A stretch of DNA of 64,000 bases from Richelia sp. SL_2_1 (GCA_012033205.1 JAAUSO010000011.1:1-64000), one strand, 5' to 3'. Counted from the stretch's first letter, positions 34,214-45,458 are shown. Translations and numbers: made by a program. Notes: generated by a model from the sequence alone, not told the origin.

Positions 34214-34902
34214 ACCGAATATATTTCCTAATATATTATTTTTCGATGAATAAAAATACCTAAAATTTCCAGGTATTGTTAAACTTCATGCTTTTTAAAG
34301 TGAATTAACTAATGAAGTTTTTTAATTAATGAATCAAGTAAATGATTTTGTCAATAGATGATTTTGATTTGATTTAAACGTTTAAATTATGTTTAATTAC
34401 TTGATTTTTTTATTGATTTAAAGGTTTAAAAAGCTTAGGAGACATATCAAATATGAGTTGTAGAGTTCGGTGCAAAGAGAACATTTTATATATACTGAAT
34501 ATATTATTAAAAGTATTATGCGTGTTTTTACTTTTTTTAGCAATGTTAATAAACCAAGATTTTACTTAATCTTCATCAGCTAGTCCGATTTCAGTAAAGT
34601 TTTGATTAATTCAACAAAATATGTTGAAATTATCCCTCTATTATTAAGTTTCAAACAAGATATGTCTTAGTCTGTCAGAGAAATTATTGAGATGTAGTAA
34701 TATGCAAATACCTTAAAGCTAAACATCTCAATTTCATTACTGTATTAATACAATGCTATGGACGCTGCCAAAAATCAGTAATACGTGAGAAATAACCATA
34801 GTCAGTATTTAAATTATCTTTACGAGCAGGTTAGTAACACAACATTTACAACTGTGTTCTCTACCGAAAACGTATATTAAATTGTTGGAAATGGGATTTT
34901 GA

Positions 34903-37230
34903 ATGGAAACACAAATGCCAATCACAGAAGAAGATTTGCAGTCTCTAAGTAAAACTGATTCTTTATCTAGAGAGCCATATTGGTTATTAAAAAGACCTGA
35001 AAATTTGGAAGAAGATAACATTCCTTTTGGTCGCATTTTCTCAATTTTGCGTCGTCGAGCAGCTTTAATTGCTAGCGTCGCAGTCATCGCAACCACAGGA
35101 GCTGCTTACTTTAGTTCTACTCGTACTCATTCCTATGAAGGCAAATTTCAATTACTAGTTGAACCTTTAAGAAATTCTGAAAGTGAACTGTTAGTTTTAC
35201 TGTCTCAAACTCTTCAGCAAGATGTCAATAAAATTACAAGAGACAATACTACGGCTTTAGATTATCAGGCTTTGCTAGAAGTTTTAAAAAGCCCGAAAAT
35301 TATTGAACCTGTGGTTGAAGAAATACAGGCTAAATATCCTGGAGTTAGTTATAGTAAACTGGTTGGTGGTAGCAATTCGGGGAAAGTTCCTAGCGCTGTT
35401 AAAGATGGTACTTTACACATTAGCCGACTTTCTCAAGGTGAAATTGAATCCAGAGTCATTGAAATTCGCTATAAGAATTCTAATCCCGATCAAGTTTTGT
35501 ATGTGTTAGATAAAGTTTCTCAAGCTTATCGAAAATACAGTCTCGAACAAGAACAAACGAATTTACGTCAAGGAATCAAATTTGTTGAACAGCAGATTCC
35601 CAAATTGCGCTTACGAGTCAATACACTCCAAGGACAAATGCAGCTTTTTCAGCAGAATTACAATTTATTTAATCCTGAACTTCAAGGAGAACAATTACTT
35701 AACAGAGTCGATCAATTACAAGCAACCAAAATAGAAGCCTCGAAAAAACTCGCAGAAAGCAAGTCGCTTTATGCTTCTTTACAAAAACAGTTGGGAATGT
35801 CCCAAGATAGTGCCATCGCAGCTTCAGCTTTAAGCGAATCACCACAATATCAAGAGATACTCAAGCGAGTTAGGGATATAGAAGCGGAAATTGCCACCGA
35901 GTCAGTGCGTTTGAGTGATGCTAATCCGGTAATGCAGTCTTTACGAGAGCGACGAGCCAAATTAATACCTTTATTAAAGCGGGAAGCACAATTGGCTTTG
36001 GGTTCAAATGTTGCCGAAGAATTACAGAATCCCCAGGTAGGAGTTTATCAAAATTCCGTTCGTCGCCAACTGATTCAGACAATGGCTGAAACTGCAAACC
36101 AGATTCAGTTATTAGAAGCGAGCTTGAAAGCTACCGATGATGCTTTAATCGGATTAAATCAACAAATCAAACAATATCCCGTAATTGCTGGTAGATATGC
36201 CAATTTGCAACGGGAATTACAAGTTGCTAGCGATACTCTCAAGCAGCTTTTAGGTAAACAAGAAGCACTACGGGTAGATGCTGCTCAACAAGAAGTTCCT
36301 TGGGAATTAATTATGCCTCCAAGGCTACCCCAAGATAAAAATGGTAACGCCATCGCAGATGCTTCTAAAGGCAAGCTCGATATTATTTTAGGAGGAGTTG
36401 CAGGTTTACTATTAGGTGTTTTAGTTGCTTTTCTTTTAGAGAATGCTCAGAATGTTTTCCACGATTCCCAAGAAGTGAAACGAAGCGCCAAATTACCTTT
36501 ATTAGTGACGATTCCTTATTTAAAAGCAATCAAAAAATTAGCTCCTACTGAACAAGAACTAGTTTATACCCTCGAAACCGAAGAACGCTGGCTTCTCCAA
36601 AATGGTAGTGGTAAAAATCAATATGAAAAAGCTTCTCCCTACACACAAGCTTTTTACTCTTTGTATACCAGAATCCAAGCTTTTCGAGAGCAAACTAATA
36701 TTTGTTCATTAGTTGTGACATCAGCTACTTGTGGAGAAGGTAAATCTACTGTGGCGACAACTTTGGCAAAAACAGCGGCAGAAGCTGGTTTACGAGTGCT
36801 GTTAGTGGATGCTAATTTGCAAAATCCTCAAGTACATCACAGTTTGGGTTTGGTAAATACCCAGGGATTAAGCGAAATACTTTCCCAAGGTTTAGATTTA
36901 AACGATGCAATTGGACAATCTTATCAAGAAGAAAACTTATTTGTAATCACCGCAGGAGAGATACCCCGCAATCCAGCAAAGCTATTTTCCTCACCGAGAA
37001 TGCAAAATTTTGTCAAGCGCTCGCAAGCTGATTTTGATTTAGTAGTTTACGACAGTCCCCATATTTTGGGACGTTTAGATACCAGTATTTTAACGACTCA
37101 TGCCGATGGAATTTTGATGGTTGTAGGATTAGGTAAAACTGTTCGTCCCTCACTTTCAAAAGCATTGGATGAATTGAAAGCTGGGCGGAATCGGATTTTA
37201 GGTTTAGTTACCAATACTTTAGAATCCTGA
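34903..37230 (+). CDS. Polysaccharide biosynthesis tyrosine autokinase / chain length determinant (Wzc-like)
   Basis: Wzz domain, coiled coil, ATPase SLVVTSATCGEGKSTVATTLAKTAAEAGLRVLLVDANLQNPQVH. Confidence 0.93.
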   Translation: METQMPITEEDLQSLSKTDSLSREPYWLLKRPENLEEDNIPFGRIFSILRRRAALIASVAVIATTGAAYFSSTRTHSYEGKFQLLVEPLRNSESELLVLLSQTLQQDVNKITRDNTTALDYQALLEVLKSPKIIEPVVEEIQAKYPGVSYSKLVGGSNSGKVPSAVKDGTLHISRLSQGEIESRVIEIRYKNSNPDQVLYVLDKVSQAYRKYSLEQEQTNLRQGIKFVEQQIPKLRLRVNTLQGQMQLFQQNYNLFNPELQGEQLLNRVDQLQATKIEASKKLAESKSLYASLQKQLGMSQDSAIAASALSESPQYQEILKRVRDIEAEIATESVRLSDANPVMQSLRERRAKLIPLLKREAQLALGSNVAEELQNPQVGVYQNSVRRQLIQTMAETANQIQLLEASLKATDDALIGLNQQIKQYPVIAGRYANLQRELQVASDTLKQLLGKQEALRVDAAQQEVPWELIMPPRLPQDKNGNAIADASKGKLDIILGGVAGLLLGVLVAFLLENAQNVFHDSQEVKRSAKLPLLVTIPYLKAIKKLAPTEQELVYTLETEERWLLQNGSGKNQYEKASPYTQAFYSLYTRIQAFREQTNICSLVVTSATCGEGKSTVATTLAKTAAEAGLRVLLVDANLQNPQVHHSLGLVNTQGLSEILSQGLDLNDAIGQSYQEENLFVITAGEIPRNPAKLFSSPRMQNFVKRSQADFDLVVYDSPHILGRLDTSILTTHADGILMVVGLGKTVRPSLSKALDELKAGRNRILGLVTNTLES

Positions 37231-37281
37231 TTAATCGGTGAAAGCCGATACATCAAAATTTAATAACTTCCGAATCAACAA

Positions 37282-38649
37282 ATGGTGAATTCCTTAAATC
37301 CAATTACCAGGTACATCAAGAAAAAAGTATCTAGCCAGTTCATTCGTAATCTTGGCTGGCTGGGTATGGCTGAGATATTTTATCGAGTCTTACGTTTAGG
37401 ATTAGTAGTGATCATTGCCAGGTATTTAACTCGCTATGATTACGGTTTGGGAGCGATTATTCTGGCGGTGCGAGAGTTTGCAATTACTTTTGCTGATGTC
37501 GGTATCGGTGCAAAGATTATTCAAGCTGATGAGAAAGAACTTCCGCAGTTATGTATTTCTGCTTTTTGGTTAAACTGGTTGATTTTTGCCAGTTTATTCA
37601 TGATTCAAGCGATTGCTGCATTTCCTATTGCTTGGTTTTATCAAAGTAAAGAGATTATTTTTCCGATTATTATTACGGGAATAGCTTATTTAATTTGGCC
37701 TATTCACGGTATTCATAAAACTTTAATTCAAAGAGAAAATCGGTTTAAAGTCATCGCATTTACCAATACAGTTCAATACTCTATTTCGGGTATATTGACG
37801 GCACTATTCGCCGTTATGGGTATGGGAGTATGGGCTTTTGCGCTGCCGGTTGTGATAGTTGCTCCCTTAGAAATCATCATATATTACAAATATCATTCCT
37901 GGCGACCTCGTGAAGGATTTACAACAGTATATTGGGATGAAATATTAAATTTTGGCAAACATATTCTCGGCGTGGGATTGCTGAAAACGTTGAGAAATAA
38001 TTTAGATTATTTAATAGTTGGACGTTTTGTCGGCATTGAAGAATTAGGAATCTACTTTTTTGGGTTTAATGCTGGTTTGGGAATCAGTTTAAGTATCATT
38101 AATGCTATTAGTTCGGTAATGTTACCTCATTTATGTTCAGCACGTACAGAATGGCTGGAATTCCAACATCGTTATTTCCACAGTCTCAGAACTATTGCTT
38201 TGATCATTGTTCCTTTTGTATTGTTTCAAGCTAGTTTAGCTCCTATTTACGTTCCCATTGTTTTTGGTCAACAGTGGATAAGTGCCATCCCAATTTTAAT
38301 ATTAATTTGTTTATCAGCGATTCCCAGGCCTTTTGCAGATGCAGCATCCCAATTATTAGTAGCTGTGGGAAAACCTCATTTAGATTTACGATGGAATGTC
38401 ATATTTACCAGTTTATTTGCTCTGTTCTTATTTATGGGAGTTAATATTCCAATTATTGCCAATACTTTTTTAGATTTCGATACTGTTGATAGTTTGACAT
38501 TAATATTAGGAAAAAATTGGAAAGTGATTGGCATCGCTTTATCAGTTTTATTAGTTCATGGGATTTTCTTACCGTTTTTACCATATGGGCTACAGGTTAT
38601 ATATTTCCCAAGAAATTGCAGAAGTTGTAAATTCAATACCAATTTGTAA
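37282..38649 (+). CDS. Lipopolysaccharide/exopolysaccharide flippase (Wzx/MOP-type)
   Basis: GWLGMAEIFYRVLRLGLVVIIARYLTRYDYGLGAIILAVREF; ~12 hydrophobic segments; C-term may be truncated or replaced. Confidence 0.88.
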   Translation: MVNSLNPITRYIKKKVSSQFIRNLGWLGMAEIFYRVLRLGLVVIIARYLTRYDYGLGAIILAVREFAITFADVGIGAKIIQADEKELPQLCISAFWLNWLIFASLFMIQAIAAFPIAWFYQSKEIIFPIIITGIAYLIWPIHGIHKTLIQRENRFKVIAFTNTVQYSISGILTALFAVMGMGVWAFALPVVIVAPLEIIIYYKYHSWRPREGFTTVYWDEILNFGKHILGVGLLKTLRNNLDYLIVGRFVGIEELGIYFFGFNAGLGISLSIINAISSVMLPHLCSARTEWLEFQHRYFHSLRTIALIIVPFVLFQASLAPIYVPIVFGQQWISAIPILILICLSAIPRPFADAASQLLVAVGKPHLDLRWNVIFTSLFALFLFMGVNIPIIANTFLDFDTVDSLTLILGKNWKVIGIALSVLLVHGIFLPFLPYGLQVIYFPRNCRSCKFNTNL

Positions 38650-38802
38650 ACCTAAAAAACCCGTAACATTTTCATGTTTGCCAGAAGGTTGGGCGATTTG
38701 AATAATTATTCCATTATGTAGTTCATAGCGATTCCCATCCGGCTTTTGAACCAAAAATTCTTGAATGGTTAATATTTGTTGTTTTGATAATGCTTGAGTC
38801 AT
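38590..38802 (-). pseudogene. Truncated Uma2-family (restriction-endonuclease-like fold) protein
   Basis: MTQALSKQQILTIQEFL...NRYELHNGIIIQIAQPSGKHENVTGFLGLQI matches Uma2 N-term; stops at 70 aa inside the 3' end of the flippase ORF. Confidence 0.75.
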
Positions 38803-38876
38803 ACTAATTCCTAGGGTTTGGTAATGAGGAATGAGTTAAGAGTTAACAGTTTATTTTCCCCCATCCCCCCATCTTC

Positions 38877-39818
38877 TTACTCCATACTACAAACTGCTTG
38901 CATAAACTGTTGAGAGACAAATGGTAAAATTTCTCGACTAACGGCGTTTGCTTTCCCTTCTGTAAATACCACTAATACATAAGGACGTTTATCCGGTATC
39001 TCAATATAAGCTGCATCATGACGAACTTGAGAAGTCCAACCGGCTTTTGACCAAATTTTTGCTTCTACAGGAAGACTACCACCTGAAAAACCTGTGATTT
39101 GGTCTTCTTCTACATCTTGGGGTAACTCTTCGGGGTTCAAACTGCGCTTCATGATATTCATCATTTCTTGAGAACGACTTGCACTAACTGCAACCCCACC
39201 CACAATCCCGTGCAATAATCTAGCGATCGCATTAGTAGTTAACATATTCCGATTTTCTAAAAACTGTCCGTAAAAAGCCCGTTCCCGTCCGTAGGGGCCA
39301 TCACCCCAAGTTTTCTGACAAACATTTACTGTTTGTAATTCTTCCCATCCCAAAGATTGTAAATAGCGGTTGACAATATGACGTTGCTGTTTCCAAGTTT
39401 CAAATGGTCCTGGTGATAATTCTGGACCGGAAGTCGTCCCCGTTAATACATCAACAATCAAGCTCGTAGCATCGTTACTTGAATCGATAATCATATCGCG
39501 TATGGCTCGCTGTAGCTCTGGGGAATCTTCTACCATACCTTTTTCCAGCCATTCATGTATCGCGAGCAAATAAAATAATTTGACTACAGAAGCCGGATAA
39601 ACTGTTTCGACACCGCGATAAGTAAAACCACGGACGGGATGATTCCAAAAAGCATCTGGAGTTAAAGCACCACCAGTATTTACAGATACCGGCGGGTCAT
39701 AGATAATCCAAGTTAGAGCAATTTGGTTACGAGCTAACGTAGAAAATTCAGCCCAAGTAGCTTCTAATATACTATTACCAAGTGTTTCGAGTTGTTCGTC
39801 GCGGTTAAAGAAAAACAT
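38877..39818 (-). CDS. Class A beta-lactamase-like serine hydrolase
   Basis: YPASVVKLFYLLAIHEWLEKG (SxxK), MIIDSSNDATS (SxN), WSKAGWTSQVRHD (KxG). Confidence 0.88.
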   Translation of the reverse strand: MFFFNRDEQLETLGNSILEATWAEFSTLARNQIALTWIIYDPPVSVNTGGALTPDAFWNHPVRGFTYRGVETVYPASVVKLFYLLAIHEWLEKGMVEDSPELQRAIRDMIIDSSNDATSLIVDVLTGTTSGPELSPGPFETWKQQRHIVNRYLQSLGWEELQTVNVCQKTWGDGPYGRERAFYGQFLENRNMLTTNAIARLLHGIVGGVAVSASRSQEMMNIMKRSLNPEELPQDVEEDQITGFSGGSLPVEAKIWSKAGWTSQVRHDAAYIEIPDKRPYVLVVFTEGKANAVSREILPFVSQQFMQAVCSME

Positions 39819-39870
39819 CGTTACCGTCCGATTTTGATTTAAACTTCGTTGTTATTACTTACAAAGTTTT

Positions 39871-40578
39871 ATGGTTTCTCAAGAGGAATTGCAAGCAAAT
39901 TTTGAATATGTAACAGAAGCTGATTTAAATATCTACGATTCTGCCGAATGTCTGAGTCTGTCAACTCAAGCCGAAAAAGGCAGATATTTACAAGTAATCC
40001 TAGAAACATTAAATCAAACTTCAGTCAAGGTATGCTTATCTGAAGATAATTATCCCGGTTGGTTGTTAATTAAGGATTTAAACGTATTATCTCCAGCGAC
40101 TGAACCAAAACAAATTAAATCATTTTCCGCAGTTCAAATAAAGCAACTTTTACCGTCAGTCATCGCTTTTACCCAAAAAGCTATGGAACAACCAAATTAT
40201 TACCTTTGGGGTGGTACCACTGGACCAAATTATGATTGTTCGGGACTGATGCAAAAGGCTTTTGCTTCGGTAGGAATTCGCTTACCCAGAGATGCTTATC
40301 AGCAAGAAGCTTTTGTTCAACAAGTTTGTACTGCGGAGAATTTTGATTTAAATTCTTTAGAGCCAGGTGATTTAATCTTTTTTGGCACTCCTCAAAAAGC
40401 CACTCATGTAGGTCTTTATTTGGGAGATGGTTGTTATATCCATAGTTCTGGAAAAGATCAAGGACGAAATGGTATTGGAATTGATTGTCTTTCGGAACAG
40501 GGAGATGAGGTTAGTCGGTCATATTATCAACAGCTACGAGGTGTAGGAAGGGTGGTAAGCAGTTATATCCCTTCATAA
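39871..40578 (+). CDS. C40 peptidase, NlpC/P60 with N-terminal SH3-like domain
   Basis: YLWGGTTGPNYDCSGLMQKAF, LEPGDLIFFGTPQKATHVGLYLGDGCYIHSSG. Confidence 0.95.
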   Translation: MVSQEELQANFEYVTEADLNIYDSAECLSLSTQAEKGRYLQVILETLNQTSVKVCLSEDNYPGWLLIKDLNVLSPATEPKQIKSFSAVQIKQLLPSVIAFTQKAMEQPNYYLWGGTTGPNYDCSGLMQKAFASVGIRLPRDAYQQEAFVQQVCTAENFDLNSLEPGDLIFFGTPQKATHVGLYLGDGCYIHSSGKDQGRNGIGIDCLSEQGDEVSRSYYQQLRGVGRVVSSYIPS

Positions 40579-40609
40579 AGGCTAAGGATAAATGAACGGA
40601 GGGTTTTAG

Positions 40610-41632
40610 ATGAGAAATGGGTTTGTTTCTGGAAGTTTGACGGTTAAGGAAGATGCCATATCTCCCGCTCTCGATGTTTCGGTGGTAGTACCAGTTCATA
40701 ATGAAGTGGAAAGTTTACCTCATTTACTCGAAGCAATTTCATCCACTTTGATTGCAAGTCATTTAAATTACGAAATTATCTGCGTTGATGACGGTTCTAC
40801 TGATGGTTCTGTACAATTACTTAAACAGCAAGCACAAATTCGTACTGACCTAAAAAGTATCATTTTACGACGCAATTACGGTCAAACTGCGGCAATGGCA
40901 GCCGGTTTCTTCCATGCACAGGGCAAATCTATTGTAACTTTAGATGCCGATTTACAGAATGACCCCGTAGATATCCCGATGTTATTGGCAAAGTTAAATG
41001 AAGGTTACGATTTAGTCAGTGGTTGGCGCAAAAATCGTCAAGATGCCGCTCTCACCCGCTTATTACCTTCCAAAATTGCCAATTGGTTAATTCGTCGCAT
41101 CACCAGCGTGAATATTCATGATTATGGTTGTTCTCTTAAAGCCTATCGTAGCGAACTTGTAGCAGATATGAATTTATACGGAGAACTGCACCGTTTTCTT
41201 CCTGCTTTAGCTTATATTGAAGGTGCCAGAATTACCGAAATGCCTGTCCGTCACCACCCTCGTCGTTTTGGTCGCAGTAAATACGGTTTAGGTCGTACTT
41301 TCCGAGTGATGATGGATTTGTTTACTATTGCATTCATGAAGAAATTCCTCAGCCGTCCCATGCACGTTTTTGGACTATGGGGCTTGATTTTTATGGTGTC
41401 CGGTGGCGGAATCAGTATTCATCTAAGTTGGACTAAATTAGTATTAAGTCAAAATATTGGCGATCGCCCTTTATTAATTTTAGCTGTGTTGCTCTTAGTC
41501 ACCGGAGTACAGCTATTTTGCTTCGGGTTACTCGCTGAATTATTAATGCGTACTTACCACGAATCCCAAGGTAGACCTATTTACCGCATCCGCGAAGTTG
41601 TACAACATCAAATCTATCAAGACAATTCTTAA
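40610..41632 (+). CDS. Family 2 glycosyltransferase (dolichyl-phosphate mannosyltransferase-like) with C-terminal TMs
   Basis: VVVPVHNEVESLPHLLEAI, DDGSTDGSV, LDADLQNDP, HHPRRFGRSKYGL. Confidence 0.95.
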   Translation: MRNGFVSGSLTVKEDAISPALDVSVVVPVHNEVESLPHLLEAISSTLIASHLNYEIICVDDGSTDGSVQLLKQQAQIRTDLKSIILRRNYGQTAAMAAGFFHAQGKSIVTLDADLQNDPVDIPMLLAKLNEGYDLVSGWRKNRQDAALTRLLPSKIANWLIRRITSVNIHDYGCSLKAYRSELVADMNLYGELHRFLPALAYIEGARITEMPVRHHPRRFGRSKYGLGRTFRVMMDLFTIAFMKKFLSRPMHVFGLWGLIFMVSGGGISIHLSWTKLVLSQNIGDRPLLILAVLLLVTGVQLFCFGLLAELLMRTYHESQGRPIYRIREVVQHQIYQDNS

Positions 41633-42432
41633 TTCACTGATTTATGTTTCAATCGCAAGAAGTCCCACATCTACCCGTAAGCGAGATGTTTGAGACGCGA
41701 ATAATGCGGGAGGCACAGCCATACCGCATTTTCTCCGTAAAAATACTCCACTTAAATATTATTAGTTCTTATTAAGACTTGTACCACTTAAGTGAAAGTT
41801 ATAAATAAAACATCCATACACTATATATTTCAGTATTTCGTTACAAAAAAATACAATTCTTCTCTCTATTGAAGTTATTCTCATTTGTAATTGCGAATCT
41901 TTTCATTAACCTAACCAATTTAACTTGTTTTTTCGACGTGATATAGATTACTTTTTGTCGTATAATAATTTTGGATACAATCTGTAGGGACTTCTTTATC
42001 TTTATTTTAATTTTCTAATTTTCAATCAAACAACCCATACAACAAAGTTGTCAGATATGCAAGAATTTTTATAATCAATTTTTGAAAAAATTTGAAAATT
42101 TAGAAAAAAAAATTTTATATTTACTGTTTTTCTGGTATTATTATTTTTATAAAGCTTATTTTTCATAATTGGAATATTGCTGCCTCAAAAAAAATTGCTT
42201 AGCTCCGATTATAAGAATATTTTTTTAGCTTTCTCTGATTGTATCACAACCGCTGTATTTTGCAAATTTTGCGGAGAATAAAGCAATAAAAGTACAAAAG
42301 CACTATTTTAGAGAGAATATAAAAAAGATGTAAAGTAATGTAACATAGAAAATGTAGTTTTCGATTTGAAGTGATTTAAGAGCTTCATAACAAACTACAA
42401 ATCACAAACCTCACAGAAGAATTGCATCTGCC

Positions 42433-43677
42433 GTGAAAGTATTATTATCAGTAGATAGGCAAGTACGGCGAAACCTGCTAGCATTATTTGCAGCAGGTTT
42501 GTTATTTTGGGCTAGTTTAGCTTCATTACTGCCAACTTTACCGCTTTATATTGAAGATATAGGAGCAACAAAACAGCAGATAGGCGTAATAATGGGTAGT
42601 TTTGCCATTGGACTATTGATATTTCGCCCATTTTTAGGTCAAATAGCAGATAAACGCGGTCGAAAAATCGTGTTGATAATCGGTATTATATCAGCAGCGA
42701 TAGCTCCCATGGGCTACAATTTTGTGCAATCAATACCATTGTTAATGGTAATACGGGCTTTCCACGGTATTAGTATTGCAGCCTTTTCCACGGGATTTTT
42801 GGCATTAGTTGCAGATATTGCACCAGTAGAAAATCGTGGCGAATTAATCGGCTATATGAGTTTAGTTAATCCAGTTGGTTTAGCAATTGGTCCAGCTTTA
42901 GGTGGTTATTTAATGGAAGCTGCTGGTTATACTTCATTATTTATATTATCTACTGTTTTGGCTTGTCTGGCATTATTATGTACCATACCAATTATCAATC
43001 CCATAGTTCCAGTAGAGGAGCAAGTAGTTGATAACGACAGTCCATTTTGGAAAAAATTGATTAGTCCGAGAGTGAGGATTCCGGCTTTTATCTTGTTAAT
43101 TATAGGTTTGATTCTTGGTAGTTTACATACCTTTGTACCATTATTTATCAAATCAACCGAAGCAGAGTTAAATCCTGGATTATTTTACACCGTAGTGGCG
43201 ATCGCCAGTTTTTGTTCGAGGTTATTTTGTGGAAGAGCCAGTGATCGATTTGGTAGGGGATTATTTATCACTTTGAGTTTAGTTTGTTATAGTTTGGCAT
43301 TATTATTATTATGGACAGCCAATAGTTCAGAGGATTTCTTATTTGCAGCGATAATCGAGGGGATTGGTGGTGGGACAATAATTCCGATGATTGCAGCGAT
43401 GATTACAGATAGAGCTTATCCTCAAGAAAGAGGAAGAATATTTAGTTTATGTATGGTAGGCTTTGATATTGGTGTTGCTCTTGCAGGACCGATTTTTGGT
43501 TTAGTCGCTCAACAAATTGGTTATCGCAACATATTCGGATTTAACTTTGCGATCGCTTTAATCTCAGTAATTATTTTTATGACTTTATCAAGTAAAAATT
43601 TACCTGCTTCCTTACGCTTTGCTTTTGGACGTGGTGTTGATATTTATTCACTCAATAAAGTAGGAGTTAGGAGTTAG
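42433..43677 (+). CDS. MFS transporter (GTG start); terminal residues and stop encoded within a repeat
   Basis: ADKRGRKIVLIIG, RASDRFGRGLFI, ~12 TM segments. Confidence 0.92.
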   Translation: MKVLLSVDRQVRRNLLALFAAGLLFWASLASLLPTLPLYIEDIGATKQQIGVIMGSFAIGLLIFRPFLGQIADKRGRKIVLIIGIISAAIAPMGYNFVQSIPLLMVIRAFHGISIAAFSTGFLALVADIAPVENRGELIGYMSLVNPVGLAIGPALGGYLMEAAGYTSLFILSTVLACLALLCTIPIINPIVPVEEQVVDNDSPFWKKLISPRVRIPAFILLIIGLILGSLHTFVPLFIKSTEAELNPGLFYTVVAIASFCSRLFCGRASDRFGRGLFITLSLVCYSLALLLLWTANSSEDFLFAAIIEGIGGGTIIPMIAAMITDRAYPQERGRIFSLCMVGFDIGVALAGPIFGLVAQQIGYRNIFGFNFAIALISVIIFMTLSSKNLPASLRFAFGRGVDIYSLNKVGVRS

Positions 43678-43830
43678 TTGACCTGGGACAGTTAGGAGTT
43701 AGTACCACCGGAATTGTAGAGACGGGGCGTATTGCTACGTCTGTATCGGAGTTAGGAGCTAGGAGTTTGCAGTTAGAATTTATTACTGATAACTGTTTAC
43801 TGATAACTGATAACTGATAACTGATTACTC
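43663..43830. repeat. Heptanucleotide repeats (ggagtta, tgataac) and GACCTGGGACAG unit
   Basis: aggagttaggagttagttgacctgggacag; tactgataactgataactgataactgatta. Confidence 0.9.
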
Positions 43831-44952
43831 CCCATTGCTTGTTGCTGCTTTTAATAAAGTAAACCAAAATCGAGAACCTGCATTTTCGCGAGGGGTAAAA
43901 CCAATTTGCCCTCCCCAACGTTCTACTGTAATTTTGCAAAAATAAAGTCCTAGTCCAGATTTACCAGATTTTTTTTTACCTTGAGTAAACTTTTGAAATA
44001 AAGTATCGGCAATTTCTTCTGGAACACCACTTCCTTGATCTTCTACACTGACAAGAATATAATCTTCTTGTTGTTGTAAATTGATCGTAACTGTGGTGTT
44101 TGGGGGGCTATGACGAAAAGCATTTTCGATCAAGTTTGCTAAAATCCGATCTAAACGCGATTTATCACCAACTATTCGCCAATCTGCGGTTAAATCTATA
44201 TCGGAGGATAGTTGTAAACGCATTTGATTGAGTGTAAAAGTTGGCGTGAATGATTCGATGGCATCAAATACAGATACTAAAACATCTGGTGCGGTTTCAA
44301 TATCATCTGTAAAGCTTTCTAAAGATTGAATTTCTTGAGAAAATGCGTTTAATATTTCTCGAATCAGCATTTCTTGTTTAATAGTTTGCTTTCTACCGAT
44401 TTCTAAACGTTCTCTACCTTTTTCAGTTAAATTTTCTAATTCTAGTAGAGCCAAACAACAATTAATACCACTTAACTGTCCGGCAACATCGTGTATAATG
44501 CAGTGAATTAAAACTTCTTTTTTCTGATTTTCTTTAAGAATATGTTGATAATTGAGCTTATTTTCTCTAGCTTGCTGAATTAGACTTTGTTTCTCGGTGT
44601 AAGCATCACTCATTCTTTCGACGAGTAATATTTTTTTGTGATTTGCCACAAGAGCGGAAGCTTCAAAATGAAATTCAGTTCCAGATATGTCTAAATCCGT
44701 CCATATTCCAGATTTTAAAAGTTTTTCATCGTTTCTTTGCCAATATTCTTCCGCATCAATCAGAAAGTTCTCTAAAAAAGGAAACTCTTGTTCAGGAATT
44801 AAAATTTCCATTCCTGGTTTAAAAATCTGACGACAAAATCGTCTCACCCATTTAGGGATATTTCCAGAAATTTTAAATTTACCAACATCAAGTCTTTCTA
44901 GAACTAAGATATCTAAAGCAGCAAAAATTTCCGCTGTTATTGATTCACTCAT
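43825..44952 (-). CDS. Sensor histidine kinase
   Basis: H-box VLIHCIIHDVAGQLSGI, N-box RILANLIENAFRHSPPNT, G1 VEDQGSGVPEE, G2 GKSGLGLYFCKITVERWGG. Confidence 0.95.
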   Translation of the reverse strand: MSESITAEIFAALDILVLERLDVGKFKISGNIPKWVRRFCRQIFKPGMEILIPEQEFPFLENFLIDAEEYWQRNDEKLLKSGIWTDLDISGTEFHFEASALVANHKKILLVERMSDAYTEKQSLIQQARENKLNYQHILKENQKKEVLIHCIIHDVAGQLSGINCCLALLELENLTEKGRERLEIGRKQTIKQEMLIREILNAFSQEIQSLESFTDDIETAPDVLVSVFDAIESFTPTFTLNQMRLQLSSDIDLTADWRIVGDKSRLDRILANLIENAFRHSPPNTTVTINLQQQEDYILVSVEDQGSGVPEEIADTLFQKFTQGKKKSGKSGLGLYFCKITVERWGGQIGFTPRENAGSRFWFTLLKAATSNGE

Positions 44953-45073
44953 AATTAAACAGTCGTAGAATTAATATTTTATATCAAGTCCTAATGATTA
45001 GTTATTGTTCCCTGTTAACTGATAACTGATAACTGATAACTGATATTAGATATTTCGTACCGAAATAATATTA

Positions 45074-45454
45074 CTATGATTTGCGCTGCATTAAGTGAGA
45101 AGAATTGACTTGTTGTTGGACTTTAAAGATTTGCATTTCATCCCAAGTTGCATCCAATAGTAAAATCCAATCTCCATCTGTCTCAGGGAACAAATGCACA
45201 TCCGCACAAATTCCATGTTCGATTTTAATACAGGGTAAAAACAGTGGAAAATCATCAAGTGGTAAAAGCCCTTCCAGAAAGAAAATTTGTTGACAAGCGT
45301 CAATTCCCTGTTGTAAATCGACTATTCCATATTCAGTTAATTTACCACCCCAATTAGATAGACATCCATTTTTACCTACAAAAATATATGCTAAAGAACG
45401 ACTTTCTCTCAGAAAATTAACAAGATAATTACTAACAGGGAAAGGGATATCCAT
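45074..45454 (-). CDS. Small PAS-like/sensor protein (126 aa)
   Basis: SLAYIFVGKNGCLSNWGGKLTEYGI...LFPETDGDWILLLDATWDEMQIFKVQQQVN; located between GTPase and histidine kinase. Confidence 0.68.
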   Translation of the reverse strand: MDIPFPVSNYLVNFLRESRSLAYIFVGKNGCLSNWGGKLTEYGIVDLQQGIDACQQIFFLEGLLPLDDFPLFLPCIKIEHGICADVHLFPETDGDWILLLDATWDEMQIFKVQQQVNSSHLMQRKS

Positions 45455-45458
45455 GCAT

